NCBI RefSeq assembly: GCF_018613605.1
Contig: NZ_JAGGPU010000019.1
Location: 1-52,253, forward strand
Reading direction: 5' to 3'
Source of the DNA: Pedobacter sp. ISL-64
GTDB lineage: Bacteria > Bacteroidota > Bacteroidia > Sphingobacteriales > Sphingobacteriaceae
Length of the DNA stretch: 52,253 bases
In this document: positions 32,865 through 41,904 of the stretch, one piece after another
How the letters are laid out: each line of letters starts with the position of its first letter
Numbering within the stretch: position 1 is the stretch's first letter
Program-made: the position numbers and the translations under genes
Notes under the pieces: model-generated
What the model was told of the DNA's origin: nothing
Databases searched by the model: none
Seen by the model: only the letters and a program-made list of their open reading frames with translations

Positions 32865-33743
32865 ATGAAACAGGCCCTCATTTATATCTTAAAAGTAACA
32901 TTAACTACCATGTTGCTTAGTCTTCCGGTAACCTTTGGAATTATGATGGCATACCTTAAGATATTGCCAATTATTACTTCAAATTATAGCGTTAATGTTT
33001 ATTTGGATCTAAAAGACGCCGCTCTATTTATCGCTTTAACTTTCTTTGCGCTTTTATTTAATATGCGCAAAATTAATGGCATAGCACAGTCAGCTTATAA
33101 TAAAAAGAGGATTATAAATAATGCGCTTATGGCTTCAATAGCATTTTTTATGCTTTACTTATTGGTATTTAGAAAGTTAATGTCTCTTACTGTTGATGAA
33201 TTTGTTGTTACTTACGGACCTTCGTTTTTGATCATGTTTATTTGTTTAAAGGTTTTCCCACTTCGGAAAGAAGAAGAAAGTGTGTATACTGATTCCAAAA
33301 GCATCATTGTTGAACCTTTTGGACGATTAACCTACAACAGAAAAGATAAAAACTGGTTTGGGGTAGTGCCAAATCTTCATCCTTATCATAATATTGAATT
33401 ATCAATTGGTACAGAAAACCAAGATCAGCAGATAGATGATAAAGTCGAACTTGTTAAAAAACTAGCCTCTGATTATGATGCTATAATTGCCAAGTTGCAA
33501 TATTTAATTTTTAAAAGATTCGAGAATACCAACTTTGAAAAATCATTGGATGAGATAAAAGAGATGTATTGTTTAGTTGGCGTGGATCTAAAATCCGATA
33601 GTAAAACGTGGTGGCTGGTTATGGAGCCAGATTTTAAGGTGGCATCAATATATAATCACTATCAACGTTTCACCATGGTGGATCGGGAAATTATTTGGGC
33701 AAATTTTGATATTGATCATTATATTTCTGAAAGAATGGTTTGA
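32865..33743 (+). CDS. Four-helix membrane protein of unknown function
   Basis: A 292-aa protein with four hydrophobic segments in the N-terminal half (about 8-30, 48-66, 85-105, 115-130). A soluble C-terminal domain (about 140-292) contains a Trp/Tyr-rich strand pattern (DKNWFGVVPNLHPYHNI) and an amphipathic helix. I do not recognise the family. Transcribed alone, between repeats on both sides. Confidence 0.7.
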   Translation: MKQALIYILKVTLTTMLLSLPVTFGIMMAYLKILPIITSNYSVNVYLDLKDAALFIALTFFALLFNMRKINGIAQSAYNKKRIINNALMASIAFFMLYLLVFRKLMSLTVDEFVVTYGPSFLIMFICLKVFPLRKEEESVYTDSKSIIVEPFGRLTYNRKDKNWFGVVPNLHPYHNIELSIGTENQDQQIDDKVELVKKLASDYDAIIAKLQYLIFKRFENTNFEKSLDEIKEMYCLVGVDLKSDSKTWWLVMEPDFKVASIYNHYQRFTMVDREIIWANFDIDHYISERMV

Positions 33744-33793
33744 AATATTAAATCCTCTTAGATAATTACGTCTGACCGCAGTCCCAAAATGTC

Positions 33794-34678
33794 TTAATTA
33801 AACCTGTTATCGCGGTATTTTTTCGGCGAAATGCCCATGATGCTTGAAAAGAGCCGGCTAAAATAGTAAGGATCGTTAATGCCGACTTTTTGTGCAATTT
33901 CGTTAATCCGCAGGTTGGTGAACAGCAAATATTGTGTTGTTTTCTGAATTTTGAGCTGGTTAAAATAATCGATCGGTGAGGTTCCGGTTTTCTTTTTAAA
34001 AATGGCCGATAAATAGGAAGGTGAAAGGTAAACAGCCAGTGCCATTTCCTTTAAACTAAGCATCTTTTCAATATTTTTCCGCATAAAATCTATAACCTCT
34101 TCAACTTTATCAGGTTCCATAATTTTATCGTTAACGAGATGTTTATCGGCATAAACAACTTCAGCAATGTATTGGTGAAAACATAAATTGGCATAAATTA
34201 TATTTTCTCTACTAAAACCTCTTTCTAATCGGTTGTAAATAGTATCGAACAACATATTCCGTTCTTCACTAAAACCCGCATAAGCCTTATAATTCTGTAA
34301 CGAAGCAACCAATTGATCAGCACCGGTTCCTGAAAAATGGAACCAATAAATAGTCCATGGTAACGCTGGGTCAGCTTGGTAAGTATGTGCTGTTTCTTTC
34401 GGAATAATAATAAAATTACCTGCTTCAATATGATAATTAGTATCCTGAAATTCTACGTTTCCCTTTCCTTCTACGCAATAAATCAGAATATGCTGATCTG
34501 AACCATTATTTCTTTTTATATAGTGATTCAATGCCTTACGGTAATAACCAATATCGGTAATAAATAAATTGTTTATGATTTCATTTTTAGTGCACTGTTT
34601 TATAAGTACATTCCTGGGAATGATAAAGGCTTTTTGAAAATCAAAACTATTTTTCTGTCCTACTTGGCGTTTCTCCAC
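33794..34678 (-). CDS. AraC-family transcriptional regulator
   Basis: A 294-aa regulator. An N-terminal cupin-like ligand domain (about 40-130, with GKGNVEFQDTNYHIEAGNF and a His in KETAHTY) is of the sugar-responsive type. Two HTH motifs form the C-terminal DNA-binding domain (about 195-290), ending in SRLFSSIMGISPKKYR. It is divergent from the cytochrome/DUF1501 operon at 34898 and is the obvious candidate activator, probably responding to a carbohydrate. Confidence 0.93.
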   Translation of the reverse strand: MEKRQVGQKNSFDFQKAFIIPRNVLIKQCTKNEIINNLFITDIGYYRKALNHYIKRNNGSDQHILIYCVEGKGNVEFQDTNYHIEAGNFIIIPKETAHTYQADPALPWTIYWFHFSGTGADQLVASLQNYKAYAGFSEERNMLFDTIYNRLERGFSRENIIYANLCFHQYIAEVVYADKHLVNDKIMEPDKVEEVIDFMRKNIEKMLSLKEMALAVYLSPSYLSAIFKKKTGTSPIDYFNQLKIQKTTQYLLFTNLRINEIAQKVGINDPYYFSRLFSSIMGISPKKYRDNRFN

Positions 34679-34816
34679 TGTGATGCTTAATAAAAAGTAA
34701 GATAATCCATTTTTTGAGCAAGTTAATGCATTTTTGTGGTTTATTTTTTTCTTGATCTTTGGTTTATGGGAAGCGAAATCTAGCGATTTAGTCTAATTTT
34801 CGCCTCTGCTGTAATT

Positions 34817-34848
34817 TTTGATAAATGTTTAGCTTAATTTTAACTTTG
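34817..34848 (+). promoter_or_regulatory. Consensus Bacteroidota promoter
   Basis: TTTG (34817-34820), a 20-nt spacer and TAACTTTG (34841-34848) match the -33/-7 consensus fully. Transcription would start near 34855, about 43 nt before the start codon at 34898. Confidence 0.7.
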
Positions 34849-34897
34849 TATACAAGTTAAGAGGTCTAAAAATTAGCTTAAATTTATTCTAACCAAA

Positions 34898-37636
34898 ATG
34901 TTATTGAAAAAGAAAATATTATTTGCATCAGGCTTCGTGCTGGTTGTGATTACCTTAATAGCCTTTTCGCTTTTTTCGTCGGAGAAACGGATCGATTTTA
35001 ACACGCAGGTTAAGCCCATTTTAAATAAAAAATGTATCTCCTGTCATGGTGGGGTTAAACAACAAGGCGGTTTTAGCGTGTTGTTTAGGGAAGAGGCTTT
35101 GGCTAAAACCAAAAGCGGAAAACCGGCAATTATTCCAGGCAATCCGGAGGATAGTGAATTTATCAAACGCTTAAAATCAAGCGATCCTGACGAAAGGATG
35201 CCATATAAGCACCCCGCTTTAAATAATGATGAAATTGATATTTTGAGTGGTTGGATAAAACAAGGTGCAAAATGGGGCAACCATTGGGCTTATGTTAGTG
35301 TAAAACCGACTGAATTGCCAGATATAGATAATGATTGGATACGCAACGATCTGGATAAATTTATTTTTGCAAAGCTTGAAGAAAATAAACTTGAGCCATC
35401 AAAAACTGCTGATAAGGCTACCCTATTGAGAAGAGTGAGTTTAGATCTGATCGGTACCTACCCATCAGATGAACTGGCCAAATTTTATTTGAACAGTAAA
35501 AACGAACAGGCAGCCTACAATGTGCTGGTTGATAGTTTGCTGGCTTCGCCTAAATTTGGCGAGCGCTGGGCATCGATGTGGTTGGATATAGCACGTTATG
35601 CTGATACTAAAGGCTACGAGAGTGATCCTAACCGAGATATCTGGAGTTATCGCGACTGGGTGATTAAGGCCTTTAACCGCGATATGCCATATGATCGATT
35701 TATTACCGATCAGATTGCCGGAGATTTATTTCCAAATCCAACTGATGCCCAATATATTGCTACGGCTTTTAGCAGAAATACGCCAACCAACGACGAGGGG
35801 GGGACCAATAATGAAGAATTTAGAACGGCGGCGGTTTTAGATCGTGTAAATGCGACTTGGGAAGGGTTAATGAGTACAACTTTCTCTTGTGTACAATGCC
35901 ATAGCCACCCATACGATCCTTTTAAACATGATGAGTATTATAAATTCACGTCGTATTTTAATAATACAAGGGATGAAGACGTTTCTGCAGAATACCCATT
36001 ACTTAAAGATTTTAATGATAGTCTTAAAAACGAGCTCAATCATTTAACCGGTTGGGTTAAAACTGTTGCGGGTAAAGAAAGCGCTGCCGAAGTTGATTTA
36101 TTCTTAAAAACTGGTCAGCCGGCAATAAACTCTACAACGGCCGATGAATTGGTGAATTCAGTAATCGGTAATCATAACATTGCACTTTATTTTAAAAATA
36201 GCTCATCTGCAAGGTTAAAATCTGTAAACCTTGAAAATGTTGACCAATTGATTTTTCGCTACAACTGCAGCAAACCTGGTGGTACAATGAGTTTACATTT
36301 AGGCTCACCAAACGGCCCTGTTGTAAAATCGTGGAAACTGGCCCAAACTAAAGGTTATGAAAATGTAGAAGTAGATTTTGCAAAGCAAAGCGGGGTAAAG
36401 GATGTGTATTTAAAGTACACCAATTCTTCTGTAAAAAATCCTGACGAATTTATGGTGTACTTCGATTGGTTTTATTTTACCAAACAGTTTCCCGGAAAAG
36501 GCATGCCTGAGTATGTGGCCAATAAAAAAAGATTTACTGATTTAATGAATGCAAAGGTGCCAACAACACCGATTATGGTCGAAAATCCATTGAGCATGCA
36601 GCGCAAAAACTATGTGTTTGAGCGTGGTGCATGGACTTCGAAAGGCAAAGAAGTTAAAGTTGGTGTACCTAATTCTTTGGCTTTTGCTATGCCTAAAAAT
36701 GCACCTAATAACCGGATGGGTTTAGCCATGTGGCTTACCGATAAAAGAAATCCTCTTGTATCGAGAACAATGGTGAACAGACTATGGGAGCAGTTATACG
36801 GAGCTGGTTTGGTAGAAACTTTAGAAGACATGGGCACCCAGGGAATGGCGCCTACCCACCAGGAACTTTTAGATTTTATGGCTTATCAGTTTATGTACAA
36901 ATACAACTGGAGCGTTAAAAAAATGTTGAAGGAACTGGTGATGATGGCAACTTACAGACAAGATAGTAAGGTAACCGAAGAACTGAAAGAAAAAGATCTG
37001 TTTAATAAGTTTTACGCCAGGGGTTCGCGGATCAGGTTAAGTGCTGAGCAAATCAGAGATCAGAGTCTTGCCGTTTGCGGGGTATTAAGTAATAAAATGT
37101 ACGGGCCACCGGTAATGCCCTGGCAACCTGAAGGAATTTGGTTTTCGCCTTATAGTGGTGCTAAATGGGTGCTAAGTGGTGGAGAAGAACAATACCGCAG
37201 GGGAATTTATACTTATTGGAAAAGAACAGCCCCATATCCATCAGCTATTGCCTTTGATGGCGCATCGCGAGTGGTTTGTAGTCCGCGCCGTATCCGAACC
37301 AATACCCCATTACAGGCCCTGGTAACCTTAAATGATAGTGTTTATATCGATTTGGCAAGAAAACTGGCGCTACGCATGGAAAAAGTAGGAGGAAGCACCA
37401 GCAAATCTAAAATTGCCAAGGGCTATGAATTGATCTTATATAAAACGATCCCTCAAAATAGGTTAAAAGTATTCGAAGACCTGTATGCCAAGGCTTTTGG
37501 CGAGTTTAGAAAAAATTCGGCAAGTGTATCGGCATTTATGGGCGATAAACAAAAGAAATTTAAGCCAGAAGAAGCGGCAATGGTATTAGTCGCCAATGCA
37601 ATGCTTAACCTGGATGAAGTGGTTACCAAAAATTGA
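34898..37636 (+). CDS. PSCyt1-DUF1549-DUF1553 (PSD1) cytochrome-domain protein
   Basis: A 912-aa exported protein. An N-terminal membrane anchor (about 7-27) is followed by a PSCyt1 cytochrome-like domain with the haem site CISCH (46-50). A DUF1549 (PSCyt2) domain with a second CVQCH near 330-334 comes next, then a middle carbohydrate-binding-like region and a C-terminal DUF1553 (PSD1) domain with GLVETLEDMG and RRIRTNTPLQALVTLND. The family is best known from planctomycetes and is usually encoded next to DUF1501, as here (11 nt). It probably carries electrons in a periplasmic oxidation of sugar-containing substrates, but the reaction is not established. Confidence 0.9.
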   Translation: MLLKKKILFASGFVLVVITLIAFSLFSSEKRIDFNTQVKPILNKKCISCHGGVKQQGGFSVLFREEALAKTKSGKPAIIPGNPEDSEFIKRLKSSDPDERMPYKHPALNNDEIDILSGWIKQGAKWGNHWAYVSVKPTELPDIDNDWIRNDLDKFIFAKLEENKLEPSKTADKATLLRRVSLDLIGTYPSDELAKFYLNSKNEQAAYNVLVDSLLASPKFGERWASMWLDIARYADTKGYESDPNRDIWSYRDWVIKAFNRDMPYDRFITDQIAGDLFPNPTDAQYIATAFSRNTPTNDEGGTNNEEFRTAAVLDRVNATWEGLMSTTFSCVQCHSHPYDPFKHDEYYKFTSYFNNTRDEDVSAEYPLLKDFNDSLKNELNHLTGWVKTVAGKESAAEVDLFLKTGQPAINSTTADELVNSVIGNHNIALYFKNSSSARLKSVNLENVDQLIFRYNCSKPGGTMSLHLGSPNGPVVKSWKLAQTKGYENVEVDFAKQSGVKDVYLKYTNSSVKNPDEFMVYFDWFYFTKQFPGKGMPEYVANKKRFTDLMNAKVPTTPIMVENPLSMQRKNYVFERGAWTSKGKEVKVGVPNSLAFAMPKNAPNNRMGLAMWLTDKRNPLVSRTMVNRLWEQLYGAGLVETLEDMGTQGMAPTHQELLDFMAYQFMYKYNWSVKKMLKELVMMATYRQDSKVTEELKEKDLFNKFYARGSRIRLSAEQIRDQSLAVCGVLSNKMYGPPVMPWQPEGIWFSPYSGAKWVLSGGEEQYRRGIYTYWKRTAPYPSAIAFDGASRVVCSPRRIRTNTPLQALVTLNDSVYIDLARKLALRMEKVGGSTSKSKIAKGYELILYKTIPQNRLKVFEDLYAKAFGEFRKNSASVSAFMGDKQKKFKPEEAAMVLVANAMLNLDEVVTKN

Positions 37637-37647
37637 TTTGATCGGTT

Positions 37648-39159
37648 ATGACAAGAGACGAATTAAACGCACATAGGTTAATTAAAGAAGCACATGAAGC
37701 AAATGCACGCCTAAACTCGCGGCGCCATTTTTTAAAAGAAAGTGCGATGGGTTTGGGTGCTTTGGCAATGGGTTCGTTATTGGGTAGCTGCGGTAATCTT
37801 TTTTCGAGTCCACAAACAAAGATTGCTTACGATCCTGCACACCCATTATTGCCAAAATCGCCACCACTTGTAGGCAAGGCCCGAAGTGTAATTTATTTGC
37901 ACATGGCAGGTGCTCCATCTCAATTAGAATTATTTGATTTTAAACCAGAGCTCATGAAAATGGACGGCCAGGATTGCCCTCCATCATTACTTGCCGGGAA
38001 AAAATTTGCTTTTATTACCGGGGTGCCTAAAATGTTGGGTCCACAGGCTAATTTTGCCAAATATGGCCAATCAGGAGCCTTGGTGAGTGATAATTTACCA
38101 CACTTTTCTACCATGGTAGATGAGGTAAGCTTTTTGAAAGCTGTAAAAACAGATCAATTTAACCATGCCCCGGCGCAGTTGTTGGTACATACAGGTTCAC
38201 CGCGATTGGGCAGGCCAAGCATGGGCAGCTGGGTAACCTACGGTTTAGGATCAGAAAACCAGAATTTACCGGGATATGTTGTACTTACCAGTGGGGGTAG
38301 TTTCCCTGATGCCGGAAAAAGTGTTTGGGGAAGTGGCTTCTTACCCTCTGTTTATCAAGGTGTACAATGTAGAAGTGAAGGAGATCCGGTACTGTTTATA
38401 AAAGATCCGGATGGAATGAACCGGGACTTGAGAAAAGCGTCTATCGAAGCCATTAATAAAGCTAACGAGCAGCAATATCAAGAGTATAACGATCCTGAGA
38501 TTTTATCGCGGATAGCACAGTATGAAATGGCTTACCGCATGCAGATATCGGCACCAGAGGTGATGAACATCAATGATGAACCAGCCTACATCCACGAAAT
38601 GTACGGTACACAACCAGGTAAAGCTTGTTTTGCCAATAATGTGTTACTTGCCCGTAAACTGGTAGAAAAAGGGGTGCGTTATGTGCAGTTATTCGACTGG
38701 GGATGGGATGCGCACGGCGATAATCCAAACAACTCACTTAACATCGGACTGAAGAATAAATGCAGAACCATTGACAGGCCAATTACAGCTTTATTACTCG
38801 ATTTGAAACAACGCGGTTTATTAGAAGAAACCCTGGTTGTTTGGGGCGGTGAATTCGGGCGTACGCCAATGATGGAGAACAGAAATGGTATTCAAAATCC
38901 ATTTAAAGGTAGAGATCACCATACAGAAGCATTTACCATATGGATGGCCGGCGGAGGTGTGAAAAAAGGATTTACACATGGCGAAACAGATGAAATTGGC
39001 TATAGTGCCATAAGCGGAAAAGTTGATGCTTTTGATATTCAAGCCACTATTTTAAACCAGTTGGGCTTCGATCACGAACAATTTACCTATCCTTTCCAAG
39101 GACGGCCATTTAGGTTAACCGATGTGGCAGGTAAGGTGATATCAGAGATTGTAGCTTAA
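37648..39159 (+). CDS. DUF1501 protein, Tat-type export signal
   Basis: A 503-aa member of the DUF1501 (sulfatase-like alkaline phosphatase superfamily) group. SRRHFLK at about 24-30 is a good twin-arginine motif, followed by a hydrophobic stretch ending SLLGSCG, so Tat export and possible lipidation at about Cys48 are likely. Later segments WGGEFGRTPMMEN and GRDHHTEAFTIWMAGGG carry the conserved acidic and His residues. It is the usual partner of the PSD1 protein, whose gene ends 11 nt upstream. Confidence 0.92.
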   Translation: MTRDELNAHRLIKEAHEANARLNSRRHFLKESAMGLGALAMGSLLGSCGNLFSSPQTKIAYDPAHPLLPKSPPLVGKARSVIYLHMAGAPSQLELFDFKPELMKMDGQDCPPSLLAGKKFAFITGVPKMLGPQANFAKYGQSGALVSDNLPHFSTMVDEVSFLKAVKTDQFNHAPAQLLVHTGSPRLGRPSMGSWVTYGLGSENQNLPGYVVLTSGGSFPDAGKSVWGSGFLPSVYQGVQCRSEGDPVLFIKDPDGMNRDLRKASIEAINKANEQQYQEYNDPEILSRIAQYEMAYRMQISAPEVMNINDEPAYIHEMYGTQPGKACFANNVLLARKLVEKGVRYVQLFDWGWDAHGDNPNNSLNIGLKNKCRTIDRPITALLLDLKQRGLLEETLVVWGGEFGRTPMMENRNGIQNPFKGRDHHTEAFTIWMAGGGVKKGFTHGETDEIGYSAISGKVDAFDIQATILNQLGFDHEQFTYPFQGRPFRLTDVAGKVISEIVA

Positions 39160-39263
39160 GTCAGGAGTCGGAAGTTGATAAGGTCTCGTGATCTGTCATC
39201 CTGAAAGCAATGAAGGATCTTTAAAGAGATGGATAATTTGATGTAAAATGAATGATGGAATAG

Positions 39264-39406
39264 CCAGTTTTCAATTGGCAGTTTTCAATTCGCAGTTGGC
39301 AATGACTAATGACCAGTGAACCAATGAACCAGTTTCAATTGGCAGTTGGCAATGACTAATGAACGAATGACCAGTGAACCAATGAACTAATAAACCAATG
39401 AACCAA
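39264..39406 (+). repeat. Degenerate tandem repeat array reaching a start codon
   Basis: A unit of about 55 nt (CAGTTGGCAATGACTAATGA, then GACCAGTGAACCAATGAAC) occurs twice, followed by shorter AACCAATGAAC copies. The final copy supplies the start codon of the gene at 39398. No gene lies in the array. Confidence 0.8.
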
Positions 39407-40330
39407 ACCAGAAGGGAATTCTTACAAAATACAGCTGTTGTAACGGCAGCATCAATTTTAGCCCCCATCCAAAACATGAGCGCCAACGAACTTAAAAATA
39501 TAAAAGCAAAAGCTGGCTACGAACTATTATTTATGCAAACCGATTGGGGTTTTGGAGGCACAAGAGATGAGTTTTGCGCAGCAGCCAAAAAAGAAGGATA
39601 TGAAGGCATTGAAGTATGGTGGCCTGGTGAAGACAAAGCGATAAAAGAACTTTTTGATGCGGTTAAGAAATATAAACTGGAAATCGGATTTTTATGCGCC
39701 GGATCGCAGTCGAACATAACTGAGCACTTAGCTGCTTTCAAAAAAAGTTTAGATGCTATTTGTGCCAATACTTATCAAAAACCTGTTTACATCAATTGCC
39801 ATTCCGGAAAAGATTATTTCACTTACGAAGAAAATAAACAGATTATCGATTACGCAACGGCCAAGAGCAAATCGTCGGGCATACCGGTTTATCACGAAAC
39901 GCATCGTAGCCGTATGATGTTTGCTGCACATGTTGCTAAAAATTTTGCTGAGAAAAATCCAGGATTGAAATTCACTTTAGATATTTCGCATTGGTGCAAT
40001 GTGCACGAAAGTTTATTATCTGACCAGAAACAGACCATCGATTTTATTTTAGAAAAGGCAGAACATATCCACTCGCGGGTTGGGCACCCCGAAGGACCAC
40101 AGGTAAATGATCCACGGGCGCCAGAATGGGCAAAAGTAGTAGAAGCACACCTGGCCTGGTGGGATAAAATTATAGCACGCAAAAAGAAAAACGGCGAGCG
40201 TATGACCATTCTTACCGAATTTGGCCCGGCTGATTATATGCCTACCCTGCCTTATACGCGCCAACCCCTTGCCGATCAATGGGCAATAAATGTTTACATG
40301 ATGAATTTATTAAGAAAGAGATATCAATAA
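39398..40330 (+). CDS. Tat-exported sugar phosphate isomerase/epimerase-like TIM barrel
   Basis: A 310-aa protein. A Tat signal (TRREFLQ at about 4-10, cleavage after the ILAP/SANE region) is followed by a xylose-isomerase-like TIM barrel (about 40-305). It has GYEGIEVWWPGE, YINCHSGKDYF, VYHETHRSR, LDISHWCNV and LTEFGP, which carry the usual Glu/His/Asp metal ligands. Being exported, it probably acts on a free or oxidised sugar in the periplasm rather than a sugar phosphate. The next gene begins 1 nt after its stop. Confidence 0.9.
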   Translation: MNQTRREFLQNTAVVTAASILAPIQNMSANELKNIKAKAGYELLFMQTDWGFGGTRDEFCAAAKKEGYEGIEVWWPGEDKAIKELFDAVKKYKLEIGFLCAGSQSNITEHLAAFKKSLDAICANTYQKPVYINCHSGKDYFTYEENKQIIDYATAKSKSSGIPVYHETHRSRMMFAAHVAKNFAEKNPGLKFTLDISHWCNVHESLLSDQKQTIDFILEKAEHIHSRVGHPEGPQVNDPRAPEWAKVVEAHLAWWDKIIARKKKNGERMTILTEFGPADYMPTLPYTRQPLADQWAINVYMMNLLRKRYQ

Positions 40331-40331
40331 G

Positions 40332-41726
40332 ATGTTAGAGTTTTTCGGCCGCTTTCACCCAGTTTTTGTCCACCTTCCTATCGGAATTTTGTTACTTAGC
40401 TGTATATGTATTCTCTTATCATTTGCTGCAAAGTTTATCAACCTAAAACCAGCCATTCCTATTATGCTGCTTCTGGGTGCGTTAAGTGCTGTAGTATCTT
40501 GCATTACTGGTTATTTATTGGCCAATGGAGGCGATTATGACGGAAAACTCGTGAGTAATCACCAATGGATGGGAATCAGTGTTGCTGTTTTATCTTTTAT
40601 CTTATGGATTATTTACCAAAAGGTTAAATCAAATGCCATACTAGGTACAATAGCGGTGGTTCTCATAGTGCTCATTTCAATTACAGGGCATTTGGGAGGT
40701 TCTTTAACCCATGGTTCTGATTATTTAACCGCACCGTTAAAATCGGGCAGTACAAAAGGTGGTGCAGCCATACCACCAATTCCCAATGTTCAGGAAGCCT
40801 TTGTATACCAAAATGCTATTCAACCACTCTTTCAAAATAGGTGTTATAGTTGCCATGGCAGCGAAAAGCAGAAAGGCAAGCTTAGGTTAGACCAGGAAGA
40901 ATATATTTTAAAAGGTGGAGAAGATGGACACACCCTGGTAAAGGGTAAAGCTGATGATAGTGAGCTGATGAAGCGGATTTTATTGCCGTTGAATGATGAA
41001 GACCACATGGCTCCTAAAGAAAAGCCTCAACTCACTAACAATGAGATTGCCTTATTAAAATGGTGGATTGATAATGGCGCCGATTTTAAAAAGAAATTTA
41101 AAGATCTTCCCCAACCAGAAAATATAAAAACAATTTTAGCCAGCCTGCAAAAAGGCGAAAGTGGGGCCGGGCAAATCAAAGCCAGTGATATTCCAACTGA
41201 AGAAATTTCGGCAGTTGATAATAAAGTATTGAAAAAGTTTACCGATGCAGGGATTACCGTATTCCCGGTTGCCCAGCATACCAATTACCTTTCGGCCAAT
41301 TTTATCAATGCACAATCGATGGGTAAAGATGTTTTGGATCTGATAAAATCAATCGAAAAACAGCTCCTTTGGCTTAAGTTAGAAAACAATAAAGTAAACG
41401 ATCAAAGCTTAACTGCAATAAAGGATTGCAAAAACTTAACCAGGTTAAACCTAAATAATACCCAGATCACAGATGCAGGTTTAGCATCGCTGAAAGATTT
41501 AGAGAAGTTACAATCATTGAGTTTGGTCGGGACAAAAATTACTGCAAAAGGGATTAATCATTTAAAGAAACTGAAAAATTTAAAGTTTCTGTATGTGTAT
41601 CAAACGAGGATAGGTAAAGCAGATTTAGCCAGTATAAAAAAACTATTGCCTAAAGTTAGTTTAGATACCGGAAATTATAAAGTACCAATGCTAGCACAGG
41701 ATACTACTGTGGTTAAAGCACCGTAG
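40332..41726 (+). CDS. Membrane protein with DUF2231-like, cytochrome and leucine-rich repeat parts
   Basis: A 464-aa protein. Four to five transmembrane helices (about 10-125, starting FFGRFHPVFVHLPIGIL) resemble DUF2231. A PSCyt1-type haem domain has CYSCH (about 171-175) and MAPKEKPQLTNNEI. A run of about four leucine-rich repeats (about 340-440, LTRLNLNNTQITDAGLASL) follows. It could dock and reduce or oxidise partners of the PSD1 pathway at the membrane. It lies 1 nt after the isomerase gene. Confidence 0.88.
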   Translation: MLEFFGRFHPVFVHLPIGILLLSCICILLSFAAKFINLKPAIPIMLLLGALSAVVSCITGYLLANGGDYDGKLVSNHQWMGISVAVLSFILWIIYQKVKSNAILGTIAVVLIVLISITGHLGGSLTHGSDYLTAPLKSGSTKGGAAIPPIPNVQEAFVYQNAIQPLFQNRCYSCHGSEKQKGKLRLDQEEYILKGGEDGHTLVKGKADDSELMKRILLPLNDEDHMAPKEKPQLTNNEIALLKWWIDNGADFKKKFKDLPQPENIKTILASLQKGESGAGQIKASDIPTEEISAVDNKVLKKFTDAGITVFPVAQHTNYLSANFINAQSMGKDVLDLIKSIEKQLLWLKLENNKVNDQSLTAIKDCKNLTRLNLNNTQITDAGLASLKDLEKLQSLSLVGTKITAKGINHLKKLKNLKFLYVYQTRIGKADLASIKKLLPKVSLDTGNYKVPMLAQDTTVVKAP

Positions 41727-41848
41727 TTGCTTTCTCCGAATCGAATTAACTATACGGTACATCTCTAATTTAAATACGGCGTCGGATCATAATATCTGAG
41801 ATTAAAAGAATAACAATTAAAATGTAGATAAAAAGTCTTTTCTATTCC

Positions 41849-41877
41849 TTGTTAATGATTTGTTAATATTAAACTTG
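41849..41877 (+). promoter_or_regulatory. Promoter of the GH1 gene
   Basis: TTG (41849-41851), an 18-nt spacer and TAAACTTG (41870-41877) approximate the Bacteroidota consensus, 27 nt before the start codon at 41905. Confidence 0.5.
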
Positions 41878-41904
41878 CAACTTATGGCAATTAATTGATA
41901 GCGA

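Noticed and set aside
39241..39406. CRISPR array
   Set aside because: The units are degenerate, adjacent without unique spacers of constant length, and no cas gene is present.
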